From the NCBI GenBank assembly GCA_034430155.1, contig DAOUET010000059.1, forward strand, positions 1 to 64,000: a stretch of DNA of 64,000 bases, read 5' to 3'. Positions within the stretch are counted from its first letter, which is position 1, and every line of letters starts with the position of its first letter. This stretch comes from DAOUET01 sp034430155 (lineage in GTDB: Bacteria > Chloroflexota > Anaerolineae > Anaerolineales > UBA4823). Shown here piece after piece: positions 49,932-58,526 of the stretch. Under the pieces are notes generated by a model. It had not been told where the DNA came from, did not search any database, and saw nothing but the letters and a program-made list of their open reading frames with translations. Both the position numbers and the translations under genes were made by a program.

Positions 49932-51773
49932 ATGCAAACCATTGTTCTTGGATTAGACGCATTCGATCCGGGTATATTTGAAAGGTTATATGAACAGGAT
50001 CGGATGCCCCACTTGGGAAAGTACGTGGCGAATGGCAATTATGCCCGTCTGGCTGTTTCCAACCCGCCGCAAAGCGAAGTCTCTTGGACCAGCATCGCCA
50101 CAGGGGCCGATCCTGGGGTTCATGGCATATTTGATTTTGTGCTGCGCGACCCGGCCACTTATTCTCTGATCCCCTCTCTGCTACCAACCAAAACCGATCT
50201 GTTCGGCACACAATTTATCCCGGCGCATACAACTCGAACCATCTTTGAACAGGCAACCCTGCAAGGATACCCGGCGACCACCTTGTGGTGGCCCGCCACT
50301 TTTCCAGCTCGTCTAGAGCTACCCGTTCAGACTATTCCGGGGCTGGGCACCCCTGACATCCAGGGTCGTTTGGGAGTAGGGGTGGTCTTTTCTCTAGATG
50401 GTGAGCTGGCTAAGGCAAAGTTCAAAACTCCGATCGAACCGCTCCAAAAACTCGGCGAGGATCGCTACCGCGGTCTATTAAAAGGCCCATCACAAAAGAC
50501 TCGGCGAGGATCGAAAGAAACCACCCTCCAATTTCAGCTCGACATAATCGACGAAAACCGAGCGAGACTGACCTTCGATAAGGCCTCCATGCAGCTCGAC
50601 ACAGGGCAATGGAGCCCGATCTTTGAAGTTTCCTTTAAGGCAGGTCTGCTGGCATCTATCCAGGCTATTACGCGCGCCATGCTTACCCGAGTGGATGCGG
50701 AACCCAGATTGTATCTTCTACCGTTACAAATCCATCCTCTCCATTCACCCTGGCGTTATGCCACGCCGCCTGGTTTCGTTAGAGATACCTGGAATGGCTA
50801 TGGACCATTTCTGACTCTCGGTTGGCCGCAAGATACCACTGGCTTAGAAGAGGGTTGGATCTCCGACGAGCAGTTTACAGTATTGTGCCAATCGATTGAT
50901 GACACCCGCGAACGCATCTTTTTCCACCAGCTTGATCAATTCCAGGAGGGGGTATTAGCAATCGTCTTTGATACCCTGGATCGAATACAGCACATGTATC
51001 TGCATAGCCGACCAGATATCGTTGAATCCTGGTACTTGCATCTGGATGCCCTGGTAGGAAAGGTCGAAGCATCCATAAATGCCAGGAATGAGGGAAAAAC
51101 ACGCTTGCTGGTCTTATCAGACCATGGCTTCACCAGATTTGATTTCAAGGTTCATCTTAACCGTTGGCTGGTCGAAAATCATTATCTATCGCTCAAAGAT
51201 GAAAACCAGGAGCCTGTCTTGAGCAATGCAGATTGGTCCAGGAGCAAAGCCTATGCCATTGGCCTGAACAGCCTGTACCTCAACTTAAAGGAGCGCGAAG
51301 GCCAGGGTTGCGTCATGCCAGAGGAAGTAGAATTTCTACGGGACCAATTGCGCCAAGATTTGACAGCCTGGAAAGGTCCGGATGGAAATGCAGTAGTACA
51401 ACGCGTATATCTGCGCGAAGAGGCTTTCAACGGACCCTGGCTGCCTCACGCTCCGGACCTGGTGGTGGGATATGCTCCTGGTTACCGCGCCTCCGCAGAA
51501 ACTGGATTGGGTAAATGGGAGGCTTCCTGTCTGGTCTCAAACACAGACCATTGGCACTCGGATCATTGCATCGACCCACAGGCCGTTCCCGGAGTGCTTT
51601 TTGCTAACACCGGTTTGTCTAACTTCCCTCACCCATCTTTCCGAGACATCCCCCCTTTGGCGATCGACAGGATCCTAGATCACGGCGGCGAACCAAGCCA
51701 GAGGCCGCCCAGGATTGACCCGGAAGACCAGAAAACAATCGAAGAAAGGTTGAAAGGGCTTGGATATCTTTAA
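49932..51773 (+). CDS. Alkaline-phosphatase-superfamily phosphodiesterase
   Basis: The 613-residue protein has the metal-binding pattern of type I phosphodiesterases: VLGLDAFDP at the N-terminus (first Asp), a nucleophile region SNPPQSEVSWTSIATGADPG (a Ser in place of the usual Thr), LVLSDHGFTRF (Asp-His) and NTDHWHSDHC (His ligands). The family cleaves phosphate esters or phosphonates in nucleotides, lipids or sugar-phosphates; the substrate is unknown. No clear signal peptide is present. It is followed by a membrane protein gene overlapping by 14 nt and a related phosphatase-fold enzyme, suggesting one pathway acting on an envelope or exported molecule. Confidence 0.85.
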   Translation: MQTIVLGLDAFDPGIFERLYEQDRMPHLGKYVANGNYARLAVSNPPQSEVSWTSIATGADPGVHGIFDFVLRDPATYSLIPSLLPTKTDLFGTQFIPAHTTRTIFEQATLQGYPATTLWWPATFPARLELPVQTIPGLGTPDIQGRLGVGVVFSLDGELAKAKFKTPIEPLQKLGEDRYRGLLKGPSQKTRRGSKETTLQFQLDIIDENRARLTFDKASMQLDTGQWSPIFEVSFKAGLLASIQAITRAMLTRVDAEPRLYLLPLQIHPLHSPWRYATPPGFVRDTWNGYGPFLTLGWPQDTTGLEEGWISDEQFTVLCQSIDDTRERIFFHQLDQFQEGVLAIVFDTLDRIQHMYLHSRPDIVESWYLHLDALVGKVEASINARNEGKTRLLVLSDHGFTRFDFKVHLNRWLVENHYLSLKDENQEPVLSNADWSRSKAYAIGLNSLYLNLKEREGQGCVMPEEVEFLRDQLRQDLTAWKGPDGNAVVQRVYLREEAFNGPWLPHAPDLVVGYAPGYRASAETGLGKWEASCLVSNTDHWHSDHCIDPQAVPGVLFANTGLSNFPHPSFRDIPPLAIDRILDHGGEPSQRPPRIDPEDQKTIEERLKGLGYL

Positions 51774-52308
51774 ACGCCGTGGAATTTCTAGAGAGGACCT
51801 GCTGCTGGTCTTCTCAGCCTGCCTGTTCCCGGTATACGTTTGGTCCTTTTACAATCTTTTCAATCAAATGCCAGCACTATTACTGCGATTGAACGTTCCC
51901 GATTTAGTGGGAGCGATTGCTTATGTGTTGGCATTTGCTTTGGTCGAGAGCGTTTTGTTCTTCCTGGTGCTCTCCGTTATGCTGTTGTTATTCACCTTCA
52001 TCCTGCCAAAAAAACTATTCGGCTCCCATTGGGCGGCAATTGGCAGCATGCTGGCCATTCTGGTATCGGCTCTGGCCATGGTCATACAGCTCAATTATGA
52101 TAAGGTCGTCCGTTTGAGTGAGAAACGGACCCTTTTCGGCCTTGCTCTCATTGCGCTAGGTTTCGTCATATACTATCTTCTCATCCTACGCTTCCCCAGA
52201 ATTGAAAATGCTATCCAGGCAGTGTTCAGACGAGTATCGGTGTTATCCATGATCTATGCTTTGATTGGCTGCCTGTCTATCCTGATTGTGGTCGTCAGAA
52301 ATATTTAA
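51760..52308 (+). CDS. Polytopic membrane protein, unknown
   Basis: The 182-residue product has about four or five hydrophobic helices (about 14-32, 47-82, 92-108, 121-140, 160-180). I do not recognise the family. The start is TTG 51760, overlapping the preceding phosphodiesterase gene by 14 nt, which signals translational coupling; the next gene starts 15 nt after its stop. It is probably a membrane partner for the two phosphatase-fold enzymes. Confidence 0.75.
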   Translation: MDIFKRRGISREDLLLVFSACLFPVYVWSFYNLFNQMPALLLRLNVPDLVGAIAYVLAFALVESVLFFLVLSVMLLLFTFILPKKLFGSHWAAIGSMLAILVSALAMVIQLNYDKVVRLSEKRTLFGLALIALGFVIYYLLILRFPRIENAIQAVFRRVSVLSMIYALIGCLSILIVVVRNI

Positions 52309-52323
52309 CTGAGATATCCAGAG

Positions 52324-53862
52324 ATGACCAAAAAAATCAGCCGGCGGGATTTCTTAAAATTAGCGGCACTATTGTCACTTGCTAATGTCCCATATCTGCG
52401 ATCCCTCGACCAAATCGAAACCCAACCGGGCACGACCACCCAGCCGAACGTGCTCATCATCATTCTGGACGCCCTGTCTGCCAGGCATATGTCCCTTTAT
52501 GGCTACCCGCGCCAGACCACCCCAAATATTGATCGCTTTGCGGAAAGGTCTACGGTCTTCCACAACCATTATTCTGGAGGCAGCTTTACCACACCCGGAA
52601 CAGCCTCTTTGCTGAGCGGCGCCCTACCCTGGTCGCATCACGCCGTGAATCTGCAAGGCATGGTTAACGATACATTCGTCCCGCGCAATATCTTCAAGCT
52701 GGCACCGCCGGGGACATTTACGACCAGTTACTCACATAATCTCCTGGCCATCACCTTACTCTACCAATTCCGCAATTACCTGAACGCCTTGGGAATGCCT
52801 CGAAAGCTGGCTCTAAAAGACTTCGAGTATTCGGACCGGTTATTTAAGGACGACTACAACATTTCGTTTACCGGTGAAAACGTGATCTTGCGCGGTAACA
52901 AACGAGTTGCCGGCTCGCTGTTCCTGTCCTTGTTATTTCGCCAGATCAGTCAGGCTCAAGAAAAGCAAATCAACGAAGAATACAAACAAGAGTACCCCGA
53001 TGCAGTGCCCAATCAGGATTACGTTTATTTTTTATTGGAAGATTCCATTGATTGGACTATCGAACAGGTTAAAACCATGCAGCAGCCTTACCTGGCTTAC
53101 TACCATTTCCTTCCGCCACATGGACCTTACACTCCCCGTTATGATTTTATAGGCATGTTCCAGGATAATTTTTCTCCCCCAGCCAAGCCGGAGAGCTTTG
53201 CCTCCGAAGGATTCGACCAACCTACTCTCGATTACAATCGCCTCAAATATGATCAATACCTTGCTTATGCCGACTCTGAATTTGGGAGACTGGTGAGCGC
53301 TCTGGAAGGAAATGGCACCCTCGAAAACACCTATCTGATCCTTACTTCCGATCATGGGGAGCTATTCGAACGCGGCATTCGCGGCCACGTCACCCCGGTC
53401 CTTTACGAATCGATCGTGCGCGTGCCATTAGTCATCGCCAGCCCCGGATCGAACCACCACCAGGAGGTTTTCGACCAGACCAGCTGCATTGACCTTTTGC
53501 CAACCCTGCTGCATATCTACGATCAGACCATCCCAGAATGGGGTGAGGGTCAGATCTTACCAACTTTTAATGCCTCAAATTCCATCAGGGGGCGTACGAT
53601 TTTCGCCATGGATAATAAGGGTAGCCCCCGGCATGGCCCCTTCACCAGTGGTACCTTCATGGCGATCAACGGAGATTACAAGCTGATCCACTATATAAGA
53701 GGGCAGGGGGAGACTATCGAAGATGAGTTATACGACCTGGCTAGAGATCCGGAAGAACTCGAGAACCTGATCGCAACCAAGCCATCGATTGCTGCCGAGC
53801 TGCAAGACCAATTGGCAGGAAAACTAAAACAAGCCAACCAATCCTATTCAACTCCACGCTAA
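52324..53862 (+). CDS. Sulfatase-fold hydrolase or transferase with Tat-like signal
   Basis: The 512-residue protein starts with a twin-arginine-like signal (SRRDFLKLAALL). It shows the sulfatase/alkaline phosphatase pattern: LIIILDALSARHMSLYGYPR, PNIDRFAERSTVFHNHYSGG, LTSDHGELFERG and HVTPVLYESIVRVPLVI. In true sulfatases a Cys or Ser in C/S-x-P-S/A-R becomes formylglycine. Here the equivalent stretch is SFTTPGTASLLSG, with no Cys and no Arg, and a Thr probably acts as nucleophile, as in phosphoethanolamine or phosphoglycerol transferases. So sulfate ester cleavage is doubtful; transfer or hydrolysis of a phosphodiester is more likely. Same operon as the two preceding genes. Confidence 0.85.
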   Translation: MTKKISRRDFLKLAALLSLANVPYLRSLDQIETQPGTTTQPNVLIIILDALSARHMSLYGYPRQTTPNIDRFAERSTVFHNHYSGGSFTTPGTASLLSGALPWSHHAVNLQGMVNDTFVPRNIFKLAPPGTFTTSYSHNLLAITLLYQFRNYLNALGMPRKLALKDFEYSDRLFKDDYNISFTGENVILRGNKRVAGSLFLSLLFRQISQAQEKQINEEYKQEYPDAVPNQDYVYFLLEDSIDWTIEQVKTMQQPYLAYYHFLPPHGPYTPRYDFIGMFQDNFSPPAKPESFASEGFDQPTLDYNRLKYDQYLAYADSEFGRLVSALEGNGTLENTYLILTSDHGELFERGIRGHVTPVLYESIVRVPLVIASPGSNHHQEVFDQTSCIDLLPTLLHIYDQTIPEWGEGQILPTFNASNSIRGRTIFAMDNKGSPRHGPFTSGTFMAINGDYKLIHYIRGQGETIEDELYDLARDPEELENLIATKPSIAAELQDQLAGKLKQANQSYSTPR

Positions 53863-54091
53863 TCGATACCGGCCTAGTCCCCTTTGCTCTGCAAAAAGCC
53901 AACATCTTGCTGTTATGCATTCCCTTCGACTCAGGTCTGCTCTCGATTGGTCAAGCTGTGACGATTAAGTTGTTAGAGGCTGGTGTATATCAGTTTCGGG
54001 CAGCAGCAGATAAAGCAAAAAAGGGTGGCCAGAGGTTTCATGCCGGCTTCATTACCACTTCATGTGAACTTGCTAAAATGCTAATATGGTT

Positions 54092-54105
54092 AACGGTTGA
54101 CCGTT
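54092..54105. promoter_or_regulatory. 14-bp palindrome upstream of the PepSY-like gene
   Basis: AACGGTTGACCGTT is a perfect inverted repeat (6 bp arms, 2 bp centre) about 35 bp before the start codon, in a position suited to a repressor operator or a stem near the ribosome site. Confidence 0.4.
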
Positions 54106-54140
54106 CGAAAAATATTAACCCTAGAGAAGGAGCATACCAA

Positions 54141-54737
54141 ATGAAACCTAGCCGATTTTTTACAATGATCCTGATTGCCCTAATGACCGTCGGGGCTATG
54201 GGGTTTGCCAGCACCCGATCTCTAGCCAGGACCCTGCACACTTATGAACCTCAGGTGCAAGCCACCAGCGTTGCGCCGCCAGCGGCGAATGCTGTAAACG
54301 ATCCAGCCTCAGAAGCGGTCGGTGTGGAAGAGCCCTCCCAAAGTCCTGACAACGACGCTATCCAAGAACAGGTCGGTGATCAGATGGAAGATGGGCAACC
54401 CGATGGCGTCGAAGCGCCTGGTACAGAGAATGCAGGACCCGACGAACAAACCCCGAGTTATGCCGGCAGTATCTCGCTAGACCAGACAGCTACCGAAGGG
54501 ATGAGCGAAACAGACGAGGCTGCCGCGCTGGCAGGGCAGGCCACGATCAGCGTCGACGAAGCCAAAGCCGCTGCGGTGGCGGCCAATCCCGGCACTACGG
54601 TGGTCAAGGCTGAATTGGATAATGAGAATGGCAGCCTAGTATACAGCGTTGAACTAAGCAACGGATCAGATGTAAAGGTGGACGCTGGTAACGGCGCCAT
54701 CCTGCACACGGATATGGGTGGAGATAGCGAAGGATAA
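54141..54737 (+). CDS. Secreted protein with PepSY-like domain
   Basis: The 198-residue protein has a signal peptide (about 1-28, FASTRSLA), a long acidic Gln/Glu/Asp/Pro-rich region (about 45-120) and a C-terminal PepSY-type module. That module reads ISVDEAKAAAVAANPGTTVVKAELDNENG and then a VYSVELSNGSDVKVDAGNGA strand pair. PepSY domains are thought to inhibit or sense proteases. AGAAGGAG is 5-6 nt before ATG 54141, which rules out an earlier in-frame start. It is followed by a terminator and then a two-component system, whose kinase it may modulate. Confidence 0.82.
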   Translation: MKPSRFFTMILIALMTVGAMGFASTRSLARTLHTYEPQVQATSVAPPAANAVNDPASEAVGVEEPSQSPDNDAIQEQVGDQMEDGQPDGVEAPGTENAGPDEQTPSYAGSISLDQTATEGMSETDEAAALAGQATISVDEAKAAAVAANPGTTVVKAELDNENGSLVYSVELSNGSDVKVDAGNGAILHTDMGGDSEG

Positions 54738-54761
54738 ACTCAATCGCGGCCTCTGAATCCC

Positions 54762-54798
54762 AACTGCACCCCGGGAAGTTCCTGGGGTGCAGTTTTCC
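54762..54798 (+). terminator. Intrinsic terminator after the PepSY-like gene
   Basis: AACTGCACCCC (54762-54772) pairs with GGGGTGCAGTT (54784-54794), followed by TTCCTT. It isolates the PepSY-like gene from the next operon. Confidence 0.78.
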
Positions 54799-54809
54799 TT
54801 ATGCGCTCA

Positions 54810-54842
54810 TTTAATGTAGATTTCATCTTAGCCTGCTACAAT
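54810..54842 (+). promoter_or_regulatory. Promoter of the second two-component operon with the same operator layout
   Basis: TTTAATGT (54810-54817), 3 bp, TTTCATCT (54821-54828), 8 bp, then TACAAT as the -10 (54837-54842). The spacing is identical to the two promoters at 46640 and 46711. The first box is the more degenerate. The start codon is 28 bp past the -10. Confidence 0.62.
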
Positions 54843-54869
54843 CTTCACAAGCGTGGAAGGAGAAAAACG

Positions 54870-55562
54870 ATGCGAGTACTGGTGGTCGAAGACGAGCGTA
54901 AGATATCCGCTTATGTAAAACGCGGGTTGGAAGAACAGGGCTACGCCGTAGATACGGCTTACAGCGGACCAGAAGCGCTAGATTGGGCCGAGGCAGCGCC
55001 TTACGATCTGATTATTTTGGATATTATGCTTCCCGAAATGGATGGGATCGCAGTCTGCAAGCAGCTACGCCAGCGAGGCGATCGAGTTTCGATCCTGATG
55101 CTTACCGCACGCGATGCGATCGACGATCGGGTATCCGGGCTGGACGCCGGCGCGGATGATTACCTGATAAAACCTTTCGCCATGAAAGAATTGATGGCGC
55201 GGGTGCGGGCGCTGACCCGCCGAGGGTTGGATGCTCCAAAATCACCTGTTTTGCAGATCTCTGATCTAAAGCTGGACACGTTGACGCGTTACGTGAAACG
55301 GGGTAACCAGGCCATTAAACTAACTGCCAAAGAGTTCTCTGTACTGGAGTGCCTGATGCGTGAGCCGGAGCGAGTACTTACCCGCACCATGATTGCCGAA
55401 CACGTATGGAATTATGATGTCTACAACCAATCCAATGTCGTCGATGTCTATATCCGCAACCTCAGGCGCAAGATCGACGATGGCTATGAACTCAAATTAA
55501 TCCACACCGTACGGGGAGCAGGCTACCGGATTTCTACCAAGGATGTTGATGAAGCCAATTAA
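54870..55562 (+). CDS. OmpR/PhoB-family response regulator (system 2)
   Basis: The 230-residue protein has a receiver (MRVLVVEDERKI, Asp in IILDIMLPEMDG about 51, MLTARDA, LIKPFAMKEL) and a winged-helix domain (LTAKEFSVLECLMREPER, VYIRNLRRKIDDG, TVRGAGYRI). The start ATG 54870 is set by GGAAGGAG 8-15 nt upstream. It is closely related to the regulator at 47139 throughout both domains, in line with the shared box sequence before both operons. The kinase gene overlaps its end by 20 nt. Confidence 0.93.
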   Translation: MRVLVVEDERKISAYVKRGLEEQGYAVDTAYSGPEALDWAEAAPYDLIILDIMLPEMDGIAVCKQLRQRGDRVSILMLTARDAIDDRVSGLDAGADDYLIKPFAMKELMARVRALTRRGLDAPKSPVLQISDLKLDTLTRYVKRGNQAIKLTAKEFSVLECLMREPERVLTRTMIAEHVWNYDVYNQSNVVDVYIRNLRRKIDDGYELKLIHTVRGAGYRISTKDVDEAN

Positions 55563-57003
55563 CCAGGATTCGTATTACGCTCTCGAAAGAACCGCGTTTT
55601 GGCGCACGCTCCGCTTCCGCTTCGCGCTCTGGGTTGCTTTGCTGCTTCTGGTTGTGCTGGCAGTTTTCAGCGTTTTTGTTTACACCAACCTGAAACATAG
55701 CTTGCTGAAGGCGGTGGATGACTCGCTGCGGTTGACTGCCTCCCAGGCAAGCACCACCGCGAATATACAAAACGGCCAGATCAACTTTTCCGAGAGCTTG
55801 CCAGAAGGGTCTTCGGTCACGGATTTGCAAGAACGAGGCCTGACTATTCGAATCCTAAGCCCGGCCGGGAACCAACTCGAAGGGTTTGGCCCTTTCAGCG
55901 ATTTGCCAGTCAGCGCAGAAAGCCTGGCTGCTGCTGCAGCCCATCAATCGATTTTCTTTACGCTCAATGAACCTGGGGAAAGCGATCCGGTACGCTTTTA
56001 CAGCGTGCCCATCATCGAAAACAATGCACTGGTCGGGATAGTGCAGGTAGTGCAATCCCTAGGAGATGTGGAGGACACTTTAGACCGCTTGCTAACTGCG
56101 CTTCTGCTGAGTGCACCCCTGCTGGTCGGTGTGGCTGGGCTGGGTGGCTACTTCCTGACAGCGCGGGCATTGGCTCCCGTCGACCAGATGACGCGAACAG
56201 CCAGAAGGATCTCAGCTGAAGACCTGTCAGCGCGTTTTAATCTACCGGTCACCAACGATGAAGTCGGGCGTCTGGCGTCAACTTTCGATAATATGCTCAG
56301 AAGACTGGATGACGCCTTCCGGCGTGAGCGACAATTCACTGCGGATGCATCACACGAGCTGCGCACGCCCCTGACTGCCATGCAAGCTATTATCAGCGTT
56401 GTCCGTCAAGAACGGCGCACTCCGCAAGATTATGAGCAGGCTCTAGACGATCTGGCTGAAGAAACCGACCGGCTAAGATCGTTGACCGAGGATCTGTTAA
56501 ATCTGGCGCGGGGTGACTCTAATAAACCCCTCGAGTTTGAGGAAGTGGATATAACTACGCTCTTGTTCGATCTGAGCGATTCGCTGCGTACCTTAGCCGA
56601 AGATAAGGGATTGAGGTTAACTACTAACATCTCAGAGCGCATCACCATAACCGGCGACAGTGACAGTTTGATTCGTCTTTTCGCTAACTTGCTAGATAAT
56701 GCTATCAAATTCACCTCCAAGGGCGGCATTATGCTATCCGCTCATCGTGCAATCGATAACATGCTGGAAGTCTCGATAACAGACAGCGGGGACGGTATTC
56801 CGGCTGAGGATCTACCCTACATCTTTGACCGGTTTTATCGAGTCGAGAAATCAAGGGCGGCGCGCGGTACTGGTCTGGGTCTGGCGATCGTAGCCAATAT
56901 CGCTGAGGCTCATGGGGGTTCTATTGAAGTTTCCAGCACAGTCGGCCAAGGGACGACCTTCCATGTCCGCCTGCCGATCTCTTCCCGATCCCTTTCTCTT
57001 TAA
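55543..57003 (+). CDS. Sensor histidine kinase (system 2)
   Basis: The 486-residue kinase has two membrane helices (about 26-48 and 182-206), an extracytoplasmic sensor of about 130 residues, HAMP (RALAPVDQMTRTARRISAED), HisKA with the phospho-acceptor His in DASHELRTPLTAM (about 270), and HATPase (NLLDNAIKFT, DSGDGIP, GTGLGLAIVANIAEAHGG). Its overall design matches the kinase at 47819, including FSVFVYT after the first helix, so the two systems probably arose by duplication. The signal is unknown. The neighbours are secreted proteins on both sides. Confidence 0.92.
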   Translation: MLMKPINQDSYYALERTAFWRTLRFRFALWVALLLLVVLAVFSVFVYTNLKHSLLKAVDDSLRLTASQASTTANIQNGQINFSESLPEGSSVTDLQERGLTIRILSPAGNQLEGFGPFSDLPVSAESLAAAAAHQSIFFTLNEPGESDPVRFYSVPIIENNALVGIVQVVQSLGDVEDTLDRLLTALLLSAPLLVGVAGLGGYFLTARALAPVDQMTRTARRISAEDLSARFNLPVTNDEVGRLASTFDNMLRRLDDAFRRERQFTADASHELRTPLTAMQAIISVVRQERRTPQDYEQALDDLAEETDRLRSLTEDLLNLARGDSNKPLEFEEVDITTLLFDLSDSLRTLAEDKGLRLTTNISERITITGDSDSLIRLFANLLDNAIKFTSKGGIMLSAHRAIDNMLEVSITDSGDGIPAEDLPYIFDRFYRVEKSRAARGTGLGLAIVANIAEAHGGSIEVSSTVGQGTTFHVRLPISSRSLSL

Positions 57004-57277
57004 AAGCATATAGATCATACATAACCGGTACTGAGCGCGACCTCCTGGCAGGGGGATATAGCCGGAAAGACAAAGCAACAACACCTCCAGGAGAATGGTT
57101 TGCCGGCAGACCAGCAGCCGCTTTCAATTCATTCGAGATTAAAAAATCTAAATCTTATCCTAATCACTTCTTCACATTTTCTAAACAACTGATTGGTATC
57201 CTTTGAAAGGATCCAATGAGGCCGATGCTCGGTCTTGGAAAAAATGAAATATCAATCAGAAAACAAGGAGTAGATGT

Positions 57278-58219
57278 ATGAATAAATTTGTCAAATGGTC
57301 TATAGCGCTGCTTAGCGGCACAATAATCCTGGCCGTGGCTGCAGGTGTTGTGGCATTCAGTTTCACCTCAAATGCCAGCGCCAAAGCAGCCGCGGTCCTG
57401 CATACTAACATTGGTGTCATGAACTTTCGAGGCGGTCCGGGTTTCCCCAGCGGTAAATCCGCTGAAGAAGAAGCCCTGGCGAACGCACTGGGCATCAGTG
57501 TAGAAGAATTACAATCGGCCCAGCAAGAAGCGAGTGATGCCGCCATCCAACAGGCTGTCGAAAAGGGCTTGATCACCCAAGACCAGGCTGATGCTATGAT
57601 CTTGCGCGGCTACCGATTCTCCTTTGGGGACGGATTTGAGGGTCACGGGGTTTTTGGACCTGACAGCGGCATCAATTACGATGAACTGCTGGCCAATGCT
57701 TTGGGGATCAGCGTCGACAAGCTCGAGGCTGCCCGCCAGCAAGCCGAATCCGATTTGCTGGCCCAGGCTGTTGCCAACGGTACGCTCACCCAGGAACAGG
57801 CAGACATGATCAAGGCGCGCCAGGCTCTGCAGAGTTATCTGGATCCGAACGCACTGTTCGCTCAAGCCCTGGGGATCAGCACCGCACAGCTACAAACTTA
57901 TCGTGACCAAGGCATGACTTTGAGCCAAATCCTCGCTCAGGTCGGAAAGACAGCTGTTGAAGTGCGTGATGCCGAGCAGGCTGCTTACCAGGCAGCCGTG
58001 GCGAAAGCCGTTAGCGATGGCGTGATCACCCAGGCCCAAGCTGACCAAATCCTGGCCGGTGGTTTCAGAGGAGCCGGTGGATTTGGCTGCGGAGCGGGTT
58101 TCAGCGGGCACGGCGGACGTGGAGGCGGCGGGTTTGGCAAATTCGGCGGTGGATTTAACCGAGCTCCGAATTTTAAGCCGAACACCACACCCTCTGCGAC
58201 ACCGGGCAGTGGACTCTAA
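57278..58219 (+). CDS. Secreted protein with three LGIS-type helical repeats and a Gly-rich tail
   Basis: The 313-residue protein has a signal peptide (about 1-38, ending NASAKA). Three imperfect repeats of about 60-70 residues share the pattern LANALGISVEELQSAQQEA ... GLITQDQADAM: the first begins near 67, the second near 135 (LANALGISVDKLEAARQQA), the third near 195 (FAQALGISTAQLQTY). The C-terminus from about 265 is Gly/Phe-rich (GGRGGGGFGKFGGG) and then Pro/Thr. Repeats of this kind occur in several Chloroflexota and Firmicutes secreted proteins of unknown role. It sits between two two-component systems and may be a target of either. Confidence 0.82.
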   Translation: MNKFVKWSIALLSGTIILAVAAGVVAFSFTSNASAKAAAVLHTNIGVMNFRGGPGFPSGKSAEEEALANALGISVEELQSAQQEASDAAIQQAVEKGLITQDQADAMILRGYRFSFGDGFEGHGVFGPDSGINYDELLANALGISVDKLEAARQQAESDLLAQAVANGTLTQEQADMIKARQALQSYLDPNALFAQALGISTAQLQTYRDQGMTLSQILAQVGKTAVEVRDAEQAAYQAAVAKAVSDGVITQAQADQILAGGFRGAGGFGCGAGFSGHGGRGGGGFGKFGGGFNRAPNFKPNTTPSATPGSGL

Positions 58220-58262
58220 TTAAACCCAGGACTACAGGATTGTATCTCTAGAATTGAAATCG

Positions 58263-58287
58263 GGAGCGCAGCCAAAAGCTGCGCTCC
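58263..58287 (+). terminator. Hairpin after the repeat protein gene
   Basis: GGAGCGCAGC (58263-58272) pairs with GCTGCGCTCC (58278-58287) across CAAAA. It is a strong stem, though only a weak pyrimidine tract follows. Confidence 0.55.
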
Positions 58288-58408
58288 TCCTGGTAGTAGA
58301 AGAACGAGTATAGTTGTGGGTGGCAGGTCGCAAAATTTCCCTGCAAGCGCTATCCATGATTTAAAGTACACGAAAACCTCCAGATGATTAAGAAAATTAT
58401 CGGTACAA

Positions 58409-58452
58409 TATAATATGTGCCATAATGGTTATGCTTGCAGGACAGGTGTCCT
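58409..58452 (+). promoter_or_regulatory. Candidate promoter and palindrome before the third two-component system
   Basis: TATAAT at 58409-58414 is followed 25 bp later by the palindrome AGGACAGGTGTCCT (58439-58452). The regulator start is at 58527. The tandem boxes seen before systems 1 and 2 are not present here. Confidence 0.4.
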
Positions 58453-58526
58453 CAATGGCCAGCATCGATGACCCGGTCACTCTGGAAATTTCACTGGTCG
58501 CTGCGGTCCAGTAAGCAGGAGGCGAA

